NCBI RefSeq assembly: GCF_000428845.1
Contig: NZ_AUAS01000007.1
Location: 186,001-250,000, forward strand
Reading direction: 5' to 3'
Source: Dyadobacter alkalitolerans DSM 23607
Lineage (GTDB): Bacteria > Bacteroidota > Bacteroidia > Cytophagales > Spirosomataceae
Length of the DNA: 64,000 bases
Shown here: piece after piece, positions 8,466-15,697 of the stretch
Position numbering within the stretch: position 1 is the stretch's first letter
Layout: every line of letters begins with the position of its first letter
Notes under the pieces: model-generated
Databases searched by the model: none
The model's input: only the letters and a program-made list of their open reading frames with translations
What the model was told of the DNA's origin: nothing
Program-made: the position numbers and the translations under genes

Positions 8466-9100
8466 TGGCGAAGAAAACAAAATACTACGTCGTCTGGCAG
8501 GGCAGGAAAACGGGCGTCTTTACGGATTGGAAAGAGTGTGAAGCACAGATTAAGGGTTTCGAAGACGCGCGTTATAAGTCTTTTGAATCCATACAAGAGG
8601 CGGAAGCGGCCATTCAGCGTAATTATTGGGAATTTGTAGCCAAAAAGGAAAACAAACCCGCGATCACCAAAGAAGCTCCTGCGAGCATTGGAAAACCTAT
8701 AAAAAACAGCATTGCCGTGGATGCAGCCTGGAATACGGCTTCGGGCGACATGGAATATCAGGGCATTTATTACCAGACCGGCGAACGGATTTTCTTGCAG
8801 GGACCATTCAAAGACGCGACAAATAACATTGGTGAGTTTCTGGCGATCGTGCACGCATTGGCTTATTTGCAGAAAAAGGAAAGCGATCTGCCCATTTACA
8901 GCGATTCCAGAACGGCCATTGCCTGGATTAAAAAGAAGCATGCGAATACTAAACTGGCACTAACGCCGAGGAATAAACCTGTTTTTGAAATGCTGCAACG
9001 CGCCGAAAGATGGCTTGCGGCCAACAAATTTTCGAATAAAATCCTGAAATGGGAAACCGAATACTGGGGCGAAAACCCGGCTGACTTTGGCAGAAAATAG
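8465..9100 (+). CDS. Ribonuclease H family protein with N-terminal viroplasmin-like domain
   Basis: A 211-residue protein: an N-terminal hybrid-binding domain (about 5-50, KYYVVWQGRKTGVFTDW, as in eukaryotic RNase H1 and caulimovirus viroplasmin), a linker, and an RNase H fold (about 80-208). The four catalytic acids are visible: D86, E124, D147 and D207. It should cleave the RNA strand of RNA-DNA hybrids. The ATG overlaps the pepT stop by one base, which supports the start. This architecture is common in Bacteroidota and usually annotated as RNase H1. Confidence 0.92.
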   Translation: MAKKTKYYVVWQGRKTGVFTDWKECEAQIKGFEDARYKSFESIQEAEAAIQRNYWEFVAKKENKPAITKEAPASIGKPIKNSIAVDAAWNTASGDMEYQGIYYQTGERIFLQGPFKDATNNIGEFLAIVHALAYLQKKESDLPIYSDSRTAIAWIKKKHANTKLALTPRNKPVFEMLQRAERWLAANKFSNKILKWETEYWGENPADFGRK

Positions 9101-9107
9101 AACGTTT

Positions 9108-9830
9108 ATGGCAAAAAATTCCTCTTTTCGCTTCAAGAATTTTACGGTGCAGCAAGACAAATGCGCCATGAAAGTGTGCACGGACGCCTGCGTGCTGGGC
9201 GCTTGGGCCGATGTCGATGACGCCGATTACATTCTGGACATTGGAGCGGGAACGGGTTTGCTTTCGCTAATGGTGGCGCAAAGAAATTCCTATGGCATTA
9301 TTGACGCGGTGGAAATTGACGCAGAGGCTTTTTACCAAGCCGGAGAAAATGTTGAAAACAGCCCTTACCACGATCGGATCAGGCTTTTTCACTCTGCCGT
9401 TCAGGAATTTACTTCGGAACATAAATATGATGTGATCGTCACCAATCCGCCGTTTTTCCAGTCGGACCTGCTTTCTCCGTTAGATAAGAAGAACATTGCT
9501 CACCACGCTAAATCGCTGGATTTTGCCGAATTACTGACGGCTATCGACACGCTTTTGTCGGAAAACGGGAAGTTCAACATTCTTTTCCCTGTTGATGAAG
9601 GCAAACAGTTTTTGACAAAAGCATTGGAATCCGGCTGGGTTTTGACCAGAAAACTTACATTGTTTCACCAGGAAGGCAAGAAAGCATTTCGCCATCTGAT
9701 GACCTTTCAGCGAACAGAACCGGTTCATAGTAAGGACATTAACAAAGAACTTTACATATATGAGCCCGACGGGACAACTTATAATCAGCCGTTCAAGGAT
9801 TTGCTCAGAGATTTTTATATGATATTTTGA
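9108..9830 (+). CDS. tRNA1(Val) (adenine(37)-N6)-methyltransferase family protein
   Basis: A 240-residue Rossmann-fold methyltransferase. The SAM-binding glycine motif LDIGAGTG lies at 43-50, an acidic residue ends the next strand (AVEID, about 67-71), and the N6-adenine catalytic tetrad NPPF is at 113-116. This matches the TrmN6/YfiC family, which methylates A37 of tRNA-Val. Length is right. The ATG at 9108 is preferred over an in-frame TTG inside the RNase H gene. Sits 7 bp after the RNase H gene, so probably in the same transcript. Confidence 0.87.
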   Translation: MAKNSSFRFKNFTVQQDKCAMKVCTDACVLGAWADVDDADYILDIGAGTGLLSLMVAQRNSYGIIDAVEIDAEAFYQAGENVENSPYHDRIRLFHSAVQEFTSEHKYDVIVTNPPFFQSDLLSPLDKKNIAHHAKSLDFAELLTAIDTLLSENGKFNILFPVDEGKQFLTKALESGWVLTRKLTLFHQEGKKAFRHLMTFQRTEPVHSKDINKELYIYEPDGTTYNQPFKDLLRDFYMIF

Positions 9831-9890
9831 TCGGGAAAAACACGAACTTTGCCCGGTGATCCCGGTTTTGGGCTTTGCTATTATACATTC

Positions 9891-10859
9891 ATGACTCTAT
9901 CAGCTATCCAGATTTCCGTTGTCGTTCCGCTTTACAATGAGGAAGAATCATTGCCTGAACTCAGTGAATGGATTGCGCGGGTGATGAATGAAAATGGCTT
10001 TTCCTATGAAGTGATTTTTGTCGACGATGGCAGTAAAGACCGCTCCTGGGACGTTATTTCAAACATTTCACAAGAGAATCCGAACATTCGCGGATTGCGT
10101 TTTGTAAGGAATTATGGCAAAACGGCCGCATTGCAAACTGCTTTTCAGGCGGCAAAAGGCGAGGTGATCATTACCATGGACGCCGACCTGCAAGACAGCC
10201 CGGACGAAATCCCGGAGCTTTACAAAATGATCAAAGAGGACCGCTATGACCTGGTTTCGGGCTGGAAAAAGAAGCGTTACGACCCGATTACCAAGACTGT
10301 TCCTACCAAAATATTCAATGCGGCCACCCGCAGCATTTCCGGCGTTTCGCTGCACGATTTCAATTGCGGCCTGAAAGCTTACCGCAAGGAAGTGGTCAAA
10401 AACATTACGATTTACGGGGAAATGCATCGTTACATTCCGGTGATCGCCAAGTGGAATGGCTTCGGCAAGATAGGGGAGAAAGTGGTGCAGCATCGTCCCA
10501 GAAAATACGGCACGACGAAATTCGGACTGGAACGTTTCATTTTTGGCTTTCTGGATTTGCTTTCGATTGCCTTTGTGAATAAGTTTGGGCGAAGACCCAT
10601 GCATTTGTTTGGCAGTCTGGGAACACTCATGTTTTTTCTGGGAAGCATTATAGCTTTCTGGCTTTTAGGCAAAAAGATTTACAACATTTACCATTTGCAG
10701 CCCTATCGGAATGTCACCGATAATCCGTTGTTTTTTCTCGCCCTGGTTGCGATTATGGTAGGTTCACAGTTATTTCTTGCGGGCTTTCTCGGGGAATTAT
10801 TTGTAAAACAATCTGTATCAAAAACAGGAGATTATAACATTGCAGATAAGGTCGGTTAA
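9891..10859 (+). CDS. Membrane-anchored family 2 glycosyltransferase (DPM1/GtrB type)
   Basis: A 322-residue GT2 enzyme. The N-terminal GT-A domain starts SVVVPLYNEEES, has FVDDGSKD, and the metal-binding MDADLQDSPDE. The C-terminus has two membrane helices (about 230-300), as in bactoprenol-phosphate glucosyltransferases (GtrB, ArnC). It likely transfers a sugar from a nucleotide donor to a polyprenyl-phosphate at the inner membrane. The ATG at 9891 is preferred to an upstream in-frame alternative at 9849. No cell-envelope cluster is adjacent, so the glycan is unknown. Confidence 0.88.
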   Translation: MTLSAIQISVVVPLYNEEESLPELSEWIARVMNENGFSYEVIFVDDGSKDRSWDVISNISQENPNIRGLRFVRNYGKTAALQTAFQAAKGEVIITMDADLQDSPDEIPELYKMIKEDRYDLVSGWKKKRYDPITKTVPTKIFNAATRSISGVSLHDFNCGLKAYRKEVVKNITIYGEMHRYIPVIAKWNGFGKIGEKVVQHRPRKYGTTKFGLERFIFGFLDLLSIAFVNKFGRRPMHLFGSLGTLMFFLGSIIAFWLLGKKIYNIYHLQPYRNVTDNPLFFLALVAIMVGSQLFLAGFLGELFVKQSVSKTGDYNIADKVG

Positions 10860-10919
10860 CCCCACAATCAACGTTATAAAAAATTTATCCATTTAAAAAG
10901 TATTACTATTACACAAATA

Positions 10920-11531
10920 ATGATCGCTAACGTACACAAAGCACATCCCTGGCATGGAATCCCGATGGGGGATAATGCACCGAACCTCGTAACTGCCTTT
11001 ATTGAGATTGTTCCTACCGACACAGTTAAATACGAAATTGATAAAGCAACGGGCTATTTGATGATCGACCGCCCGCAAAAATATTCCAACATTGTTCCGG
11101 CACTTTACGGTTTTATCCCTAAAACGTACTGCTCAGAGAAGATCGCAGCGCTTGCCCGCGAGCGTTCGGGAAGAGACGTGACCGAGGGCGATGGTGACCC
11201 GCTGGACGTTTTGGTTCTTTGCGAAAAGATCATCTCGCACGGTGATATTCTTTGCACGGCGAAGCCTATCGGCGGAATCCGTCTGATCGATGGCGGTGAA
11301 GCGGATGATAAGATCATTGCGGTTTTGAAAGGTGACGAAGTGTACGGCGGTTTTTCCGACCTGAGCGAACTTCCCGAAGGAATTGTGGAGCGTTTGAAAC
11401 ATTACTTCCTGACTTACAAGAATTTGCCAGGTGAGAAAGCGCACATTGAGATTACGAATGTTTACGGCAGAGAAGAAGCACACGAGGTGATCATGACTTC
11501 TGTGGAAGATTACAAGCATTCCTTTTACTGA
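10920..11531 (+). CDS. ppa: Inorganic pyrophosphatase (family I)
   Basis: A 203-residue soluble pyrophosphatase that hydrolyses PPi to drive biosynthetic reactions. The family signature DGDPLDVLVL is present with metal ligands D91, D93 and D96, preceded by LYGFIPKTYC and followed by DDKIIAV. A slightly longer N-terminus than E. coli Ppa (HAWHG-type start, here HPWHGIPMGD) is usual in Bacteroidota. Monocistronic: a strong intrinsic terminator follows. Confidence 0.95.
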   Translation: MIANVHKAHPWHGIPMGDNAPNLVTAFIEIVPTDTVKYEIDKATGYLMIDRPQKYSNIVPALYGFIPKTYCSEKIAALARERSGRDVTEGDGDPLDVLVLCEKIISHGDILCTAKPIGGIRLIDGGEADDKIIAVLKGDEVYGGFSDLSELPEGIVERLKHYFLTYKNLPGEKAHIEITNVYGREEAHEVIMTSVEDYKHSFY

Positions 11532-11574
11532 GATCCGGTCTGAACACCGATCGTTTCTTAACAAGATAATTTAG

Positions 11575-11604
11575 AGCCGTCCCGGTTAGGGGCGGCTTTT
11601 GTTT
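11575..11604 (+). terminator. Intrinsic terminator after ppa
   Basis: A 9-bp stem, AGCCGTCCC (11575-11583) pairing with GGGGCGGCT (11589-11597, one G-U), is followed by a T-rich run. It separates ppa from prfC. A TATCTTTG -7-like box at 11610-11617 right after it may be the prfC promoter. Confidence 0.8.
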
Positions 11605-11631
11605 ATTCTTATCTTTGTGCAAATTTTAGAT

Positions 11632-13227
11632 ATGAGTAATTTAGAAGAAATCAAGAAGCGGCGCACGTTCGCAATTATCAGTCACCCAGATGCTGGTAAA
11701 ACCACACTTACCGAAAAGTTGCTGCTTTTTGGAGGTGCGATCCAGACGGCGGGCGCGGTAAAATCCAATAAAATCAAAAAGACCGCTACTTCCGATTTCA
11801 TGGAAATTGAGAAGCAAAGGGGAATTTCGGTCGCTACTTCGGTAATGACCTTTGAATATAAAGACTTGCTGATCAACATTCTGGACACGCCCGGTCACAA
11901 GGACTTTGCAGAAGACACCTATCGCACATTAACCGCCGTGGATAGCGTTATCCTGGTGATTGACTGCGTAAAAGGCGTGGAGGAACAGACGGAAAGGCTC
12001 ATGGAAGTGTGCCGGATGCGCAACACGCCCGTGATCGTTTTCATCAATAAGCTCGATAGGGAAGGCCAGAATCCGTTTGAATTGCTGGATGAACTGGAAA
12101 CGAAACTCAGCATCCGTGTTCGTCCTTTGACGTGGCCGATCAATATGGGGGCCAATTTCAAAGGCGTTTACAGCTTGTACGAGCAAATGCTTTATTTCTT
12201 CAAAATCAATAAAACCAAGATAGAGAACGACGTTGCGAAAGTGAGTCTGGAAGATGAAGGTTTGGTGGATCTGCTGGGAGAAAGAGATGCGTTGCAGCTA
12301 ACGGAAGATGTGGAGCTTGTGGAAGGCGTTTATGACGTGTTTTCGGAAGAAGCTTATCAAAAAGGCCAGTTAGCGCCTGTTTTCTTTGGCAGTGCAATCA
12401 ATAATTTTGGTATAAAAGAATTGCTGGATACATTCTGCGAGATTTCCCCCATTCCGCAGCCACGTCCGACGGATGTGCGCGAAGTTTCGCCTATGGAGCC
12501 GAAATTCACTGGTTTTGTTTTCAAAATTCACGCAAACCTAGACCCGCGTCACCGTGACAGAATTGCGTTTTTAAGGATTTGTTCAGGGAAATTTGAACGT
12601 GGTAAATTCTATAAACACGTCAGAATGGGTAAAGATGTTCGTTTTTCTTCTCCTTTTACATTCATGGCTTCGGCGAAAAGTGTAATGGACGAAGGTTTTC
12701 CTGGTGACGTGGTAGGACTTTATGATACAGGAAGTTTCAAAATCGGGGATACATTGACGGAAGGCGAAAATCTTCAATTTTCAGGGATTCCGAGCTTCTC
12801 GCCGGAGATCTTTAAGGAGCTGATCAATCTGGATCCGATGAAGTCCAAGCAATTGGAAAAAGGCATTCAACAGCTTACGGATGAGGGTGTTGCGCAGCTT
12901 TTCACATTGGATTTAGGAAACCGGAAAGTGGTAGGAACGGTTGGAGAACTGCAATTTGATGTAATCCAATATCGTCTCGAACATGAATATGGCGCAAAAT
13001 GCCGCTGGGTGCCCATGAACATTTCCCGCGCCTGCTGGCTTACCGCTGATGAAAAGCCTGCTATGGACCAGTTCATCCGCCTCAAAGGAAACCAGATCGC
13101 TTACGACAAAGACAGAAACCCCGTGTTCCTGGCCGAATCCGAATGGATGATCCGCATGAACCGCGAAAACAACCCAGCCATCCATTTTCACTTCACTTCG
13201 GAATTTAAGACGGAAATGGCAATTTAA
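11632..13227 (+). CDS. prfC: Peptide chain release factor 3
   Basis: A 531-residue translational GTPase that recycles RF1/RF2 from the ribosome after termination. Visible: N-terminal P-loop [10 protein letters not shown], the G2 region with [12 protein letters not shown]3 in DTPGHKDF, G4 NKLDRE, then the EF-G-like domain II and RF3 C-terminal domain. Length is normal. The ATG at 11632 gives the standard [19 protein letters not shown] start; an 11-codon upstream extension is not family-like. Confidence 0.96.
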   Translation: MSNLEEIKKRRTFAIISHPDAGKTTLTEKLLLFGGAIQTAGAVKSNKIKKTATSDFMEIEKQRGISVATSVMTFEYKDLLINILDTPGHKDFAEDTYRTLTAVDSVILVIDCVKGVEEQTERLMEVCRMRNTPVIVFINKLDREGQNPFELLDELETKLSIRVRPLTWPINMGANFKGVYSLYEQMLYFFKINKTKIENDVAKVSLEDEGLVDLLGERDALQLTEDVELVEGVYDVFSEEAYQKGQLAPVFFGSAINNFGIKELLDTFCEISPIPQPRPTDVREVSPMEPKFTGFVFKIHANLDPRHRDRIAFLRICSGKFERGKFYKHVRMGKDVRFSSPFTFMASAKSVMDEGFPGDVVGLYDTGSFKIGDTLTEGENLQFSGIPSFSPEIFKELINLDPMKSKQLEKGIQQLTDEGVAQLFTLDLGNRKVVGTVGELQFDVIQYRLEHEYGAKCRWVPMNISRACWLTADEKPAMDQFIRLKGNQIAYDKDRNPVFLAESEWMIRMNRENNPAIHFHFTSEFKTEMAI

Positions 13228-13246
13228 GTTGTAATGTTATAAATAG

Positions 13247-13282
13247 AAAAGGGTTGGATATCGTACGATACCAACCCTTTTT
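13247..13282. terminator. Bidirectional terminator between prfC and the convergent gene
   Basis: AAAAGGGTTGG at 13247-13257 pairs with CCAACCCTTTT at 13271-13281. A-run and T-run on both sides make it usable for prfC on the plus strand and for the small periplasmic gene on the minus strand. Confidence 0.85.
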
Positions 13283-13299
13283 ATTTGATAAAAGAGAGC

Positions 13300-13680
13300 T
13301 TAATTTTCGCGCGGTCCTCTGCTGCTGCCACCGCCCCGACGATCGGCGCCACCCCGGCGATCTTCCAGCATGGTTTTGTATTTTTCTTGTTGCTCCACTG
13401 TCAGTATTTTCGCGACTTCGTTGTTGTAGGTTTCCATAGAAGCGCGCATTTGCTCGCGGTCAGCGGTTTGGGCATCCCTTAACTCCTTCATTTTCTGCGT
13501 TCTCGCCAGCGTCAGGTTGTAGACCTGCTTTTGCTGATCTTCGGAAAGGTTCAGTTTTTCGGTCATTTGTTTGGTCTGATTTTCTGCGCGTTTTTCAGGC
13601 GTCATATCAGAATCCTGGCGTTGGGCGAAGGCTGCAATGCTAAAAAGAGCCATTAGCATGGCCAACATTGTCTTTTTCAT
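13300..13680 (-). CDS. Small secreted Spy/DUF4890-like protein
   Basis: 126 residues with a clear signal peptide (MKKTMLAMLMALFSIAAFAQ), then an all-helical, charged region with two Spy/CpxP-like features: LNLSEDQQKQVYNL and ILTVEQQEKYKTML. The C-terminus is a low-complexity Arg/Gly/Ser tail (RRGGADRRGGGSSRG). This is a common Bacteroidota periplasmic protein type, perhaps a chaperone, but unproven. The ATG at 13680 is preferred over a TTG three codons upstream. Confidence 0.75.
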   Translation of the reverse strand: MKKTMLAMLMALFSIAAFAQRQDSDMTPEKRAENQTKQMTEKLNLSEDQQKQVYNLTLARTQKMKELRDAQTADREQMRASMETYNNEVAKILTVEQQEKYKTMLEDRRGGADRRGGGSSRGPREN

Positions 13681-13746
13681 GGTTATCAAGTTTAGATACC
13701 CAGGTTAGAGCAATTTGTTGCAGCAAGGTTTAATTGTGTTGGATTT

Positions 13747-14490
13747 TTAATACAATGTTTTTACCACCAGCGCCACTGCGATCGCACAAGTGTAGCTCAT
13801 TAATGTCCCCACCAGCACATATTCCGACTTCTTGCTAATGTAAGCCGCCGAAATTTCCCCACTCGCAGATTTATCATTATAACGCAGCAGTGACTTCGCT
13901 GCGATCAGAAAACCAATCGCCGAAAACTGGCTTACCAGCACAAAAACAAAGATCAGCAACCGCTCCGACATCCCGATCCAGCGACCGGCATTGGCCAGGT
14001 TATCATCCGCATTAGGCGCCAATGCAGCCAGTTCTTCGCGCCAGGGTTTAGTAAGGATGCCCACGAAAAATGAAGTGGGGGAAAGGGATAGCAATGCTCC
14101 CGAAAGAATAGCCAGCGTTTTCGGAGAGTCGAGCCAGGTTTTGAAAAATTCCAGCCCGAAGTGCAAATTGCTCGTGATGAGCAATGCAGTAAGGGCAATG
14201 CTGATGACATGCGCAACCTGATCGGCGACAAACCAGGTCAATGTTCCTTTTTTGTCAAATGAAATTTTAACAATATCAATAATACCATGAATGACACCTA
14301 ATGCAAGCGCCGGAACTGGATTGGACCAGTCGCCTAACAAAACATAGGAAACGATGACAATGAGCCCGATGTGCAGATAAAAATACTTGGAGCGAAATGA
14401 TTTTTCCCGTTTTGAAACGACCCATTTGGTGGGCTGCCAGTAGAAATCAACCAGAATGTGGGCGAGCAGCAGTTGCAAAAATGCGATCAT
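13747..14490 (-). CDS. DUF3307 domain membrane protein, partner of SatD
   Basis: 247 residues. The N-terminal half is the DUF3307 domain (HILVDFYWQPTKWVV, then HIGLIVIVSYVLLGDW and ALGVIHGIIDIVK), with conserved His and Asp residues inside hydrophobic helices. Six or seven membrane segments are likely in all. The ATG overlaps the satD stop by 4 bp (ATGA), so it is translationally coupled to satD. Function is unknown. The buried His/Asp pairs could bind metal or act in transport. The pairing with SatD is known in other bacteria, which suggests a shared role. Confidence 0.8.
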   Translation of the reverse strand: MIAFLQLLLAHILVDFYWQPTKWVVSKREKSFRSKYFYLHIGLIVIVSYVLLGDWSNPVPALALGVIHGIIDIVKISFDKKGTLTWFVADQVAHVISIALTALLITSNLHFGLEFFKTWLDSPKTLAILSGALLSLSPTSFFVGILTKPWREELAALAPNADDNLANAGRWIGMSERLLIFVFVLVSQFSAIGFLIAAKSLLRYNDKSASGEISAAYISKKSEYVLVGTLMSYTCAIAVALVVKTLY

Positions 14491-15125
14491 GATTTTGTTT
14501 TTGTGTATAGTGATAAATGTTTGGGAAAGGTAGCCAGAAAATTTTCAATTGCCCACCATTTTGCCGAGGCAACGCGCTGGCTGGCCGCAGGCTGACTGAT
14601 TCCGAACTGCTCTGCAATCTGGTTAATGTTTTTCTTCAAGAGCAGCGCTACGATCACTTCGCTCTGGGAAGTGGTCCAGTTCTCAATCAGCGTTTCCAGC
14701 AGGTCCAATGTAGCATTCAGCGGCTCGGAAGGCATGGGTAATGCAATCCCGATCCGCGCTTTTTGCTTCCTGATGTTATCTGCCAAATGTCCCGATAAGC
14801 GAAATGCTTCACCATCAGAAGTGCCCGCACGATCGGTAAGCTGCTCCGTTTTTCCAATGCCGATAGCAATGCGCATGTCCGTGTTTTTGGCGTGCGTACG
14901 CATGGAAGCACGTGCCAGAATGGCTGCATACATGGCTTCGTTGGTGTTTTTCAAAACGCCCTGGAAGCTGTCCCCGCGATAGATTTCGGGTTTGAGCGCC
15001 CAGTCGAAAGCCGGATTTTCACGCAGCAAATGGATCATTTCCGTAAGCCATTCCGTTGTCTTTTCCCGTTCAAAGAACGTGGAATTGACCATATCAGCGG
15101 TGATTACAGCATAATGCTTCTTCAT
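14487..15125 (-). CDS. satD: SatD family protein: cyclase-like domain plus helix-turn-helix
   Basis: 212 residues. The C-terminus carries a helix-turn-helix (about 163-190: INQIAEQFGISQPAASQRV). The N-terminal domain looks like a class III nucleotidyl cyclase fold: AVITADMVNST with D11 in the place of the first metal Asp, YRGDSFQGVL with D52 in the place of the second, and MRIAIGIGKTE like the cyclase RIGIHTGE strand. The usual Asn/Arg transition-state pair seems absent (GEAFRLSGHL). SatD was named in Streptococcus mutans acid tolerance, with no known activity. Start is set by the ATG right next to the phased repeats. The cyclase comparison is my inference. Confidence 0.72.
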   Translation of the reverse strand: MKKHYAVITADMVNSTFFEREKTTEWLTEMIHLLRENPAFDWALKPEIYRGDSFQGVLKNTNEAMYAAILARASMRTHAKNTDMRIAIGIGKTEQLTDRAGTSDGEAFRLSGHLADNIRKQKARIGIALPMPSEPLNATLDLLETLIENWTTSQSEVIVALLLKKNINQIAEQFGISQPAASQRVASAKWWAIENFLATFPKHLSLYTKTKS

Positions 15126-15238
15126 GAATATAAGCTTTTATCCTTATAATGAGTAAATATAAGGTAAAAGCCTTATATCAGGCAAATATAAGCTAAAAAC
15201 CTTATATTGATCAAATATAAGGTAAAAGCCTTATATTT
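15126..15238. repeat. Four 22-bp palindromes with exact 29-bp period upstream of satD
   Basis: Palindromes begin at 15128, 15157, 15186 and 15215. Copies 2 and 4 are identical: ATATAAGG, six bases TAAAAG, CCTTATAT. Copy 3 has one arm base and one spacer base changed; copy 1 is a variant in the opposite orientation ending 2 bp before the satD ATG. The array fills the whole spacer between satD and the upstream gene. In DNA it resembles operators stacked on nearly the same helix face; in RNA each copy could form a hairpin. Confidence 0.9.
15183..15215 (-). promoter_or_regulatory. Candidate satD promoter embedded in the palindromes
   Basis: On the minus strand TTTG (15215-15212), a 21-bp spacer and TATATTTG (15190-15183) fit the Bacteroidetes consensus. 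Both elements overlap arms of the phased palindromes (copies 3 and 4), so a protein bound to the palindromes would compete with RNA polymerase. A second TATATTTG lies at 15219-15212 but lacks a good -33 match. Confidence 0.5.
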
Positions 15239-15526
15239 TTAGAGCATAGCATGGACCAAAGCTTCCCATTCTTCTTGCAGCGATCCTTTAAATACAGGCT
15301 TTCCAGCGCGTTTGTACCAATATCCGGCATTCCAGGTATCGCCTTCCACGCGGTGCAGATACGCATGCAAATGATCATAAACGGGTGTTCCTTCTTTGCT
15401 TTGGGCAATGTTGTGGGCTGCTTCCCAGTCATCTTTTGCTGCATACCAAAGCGCTTTAAGCGGCTCTGAGACCGTTTCTGATGGTGAATCCTGGGAAAGG
15501 GAATCTTTGAATTCTTGATAGTCCAT
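15239..15526 (-). CDS. Small conserved hypothetical protein
   Basis: 95 residues, acidic, soluble, no signal peptide. I recognise the general type: a short protein with LWYAAKDDWEAAHNIAQ, then the conserved core YDHLHAYLHRVEGDTWNAGY and WYKRAGKPVF, found in many bacteria with no assigned function. The helical, Trp- and His-rich make-up suggests a small helical-repeat-like fold. It is upstream of satD on the same strand, separated by the phased palindromes. Its TAA ends at the edge of the last palindrome, so read-through into satD is possible. Confidence 0.7.
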   Translation of the reverse strand: MDYQEFKDSLSQDSPSETVSEPLKALWYAAKDDWEAAHNIAQSKEGTPVYDHLHAYLHRVEGDTWNAGYWYKRAGKPVFKGSLQEEWEALVHAML

Positions 15527-15590
15527 ATTTTTGAAAAGCTATATAATCATTTGAAAACAGAGCGACAAGATGCAAAAAATAGGCAACATA

Positions 15591-15611
15591 ACAATTCCCC
15601 GCGGCAATTGT
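15591..15611. promoter_or_regulatory. Inverted repeat in the divergent spacer
   Basis: ACAATT at 15591-15596 and AATTGT at 15606-15611 form a 6-bp inverted repeat around a GC-rich centre. It lies between the minus-strand hypothetical gene and the plus-strand amidohydrolase. No known binding protein matches. Confidence 0.25.
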
Positions 15612-15697
15612 AACTTCCAGTGAAAATGCCCTTTAAGCCCTGATTTGTCAATTTAACTTGTATATTGTAGTTCCGAACTGCAATTAAATCCCAACCT

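Noticed and set aside
15126-15238. CRISPR-like array from the regular 29-bp spacing
   Set aside because: The unit is a 22-bp palindrome with only about 7 bp between copies, there are no unique spacers of CRISPR length, and no cas genes are near. It fits operators or hairpins better.
13747-15526. Complete defence island around SatD
   Set aside because: Neighbours are housekeeping or envelope genes; no known defence gene, integrase or restriction system is near. Only the domain layout suggests signalling.
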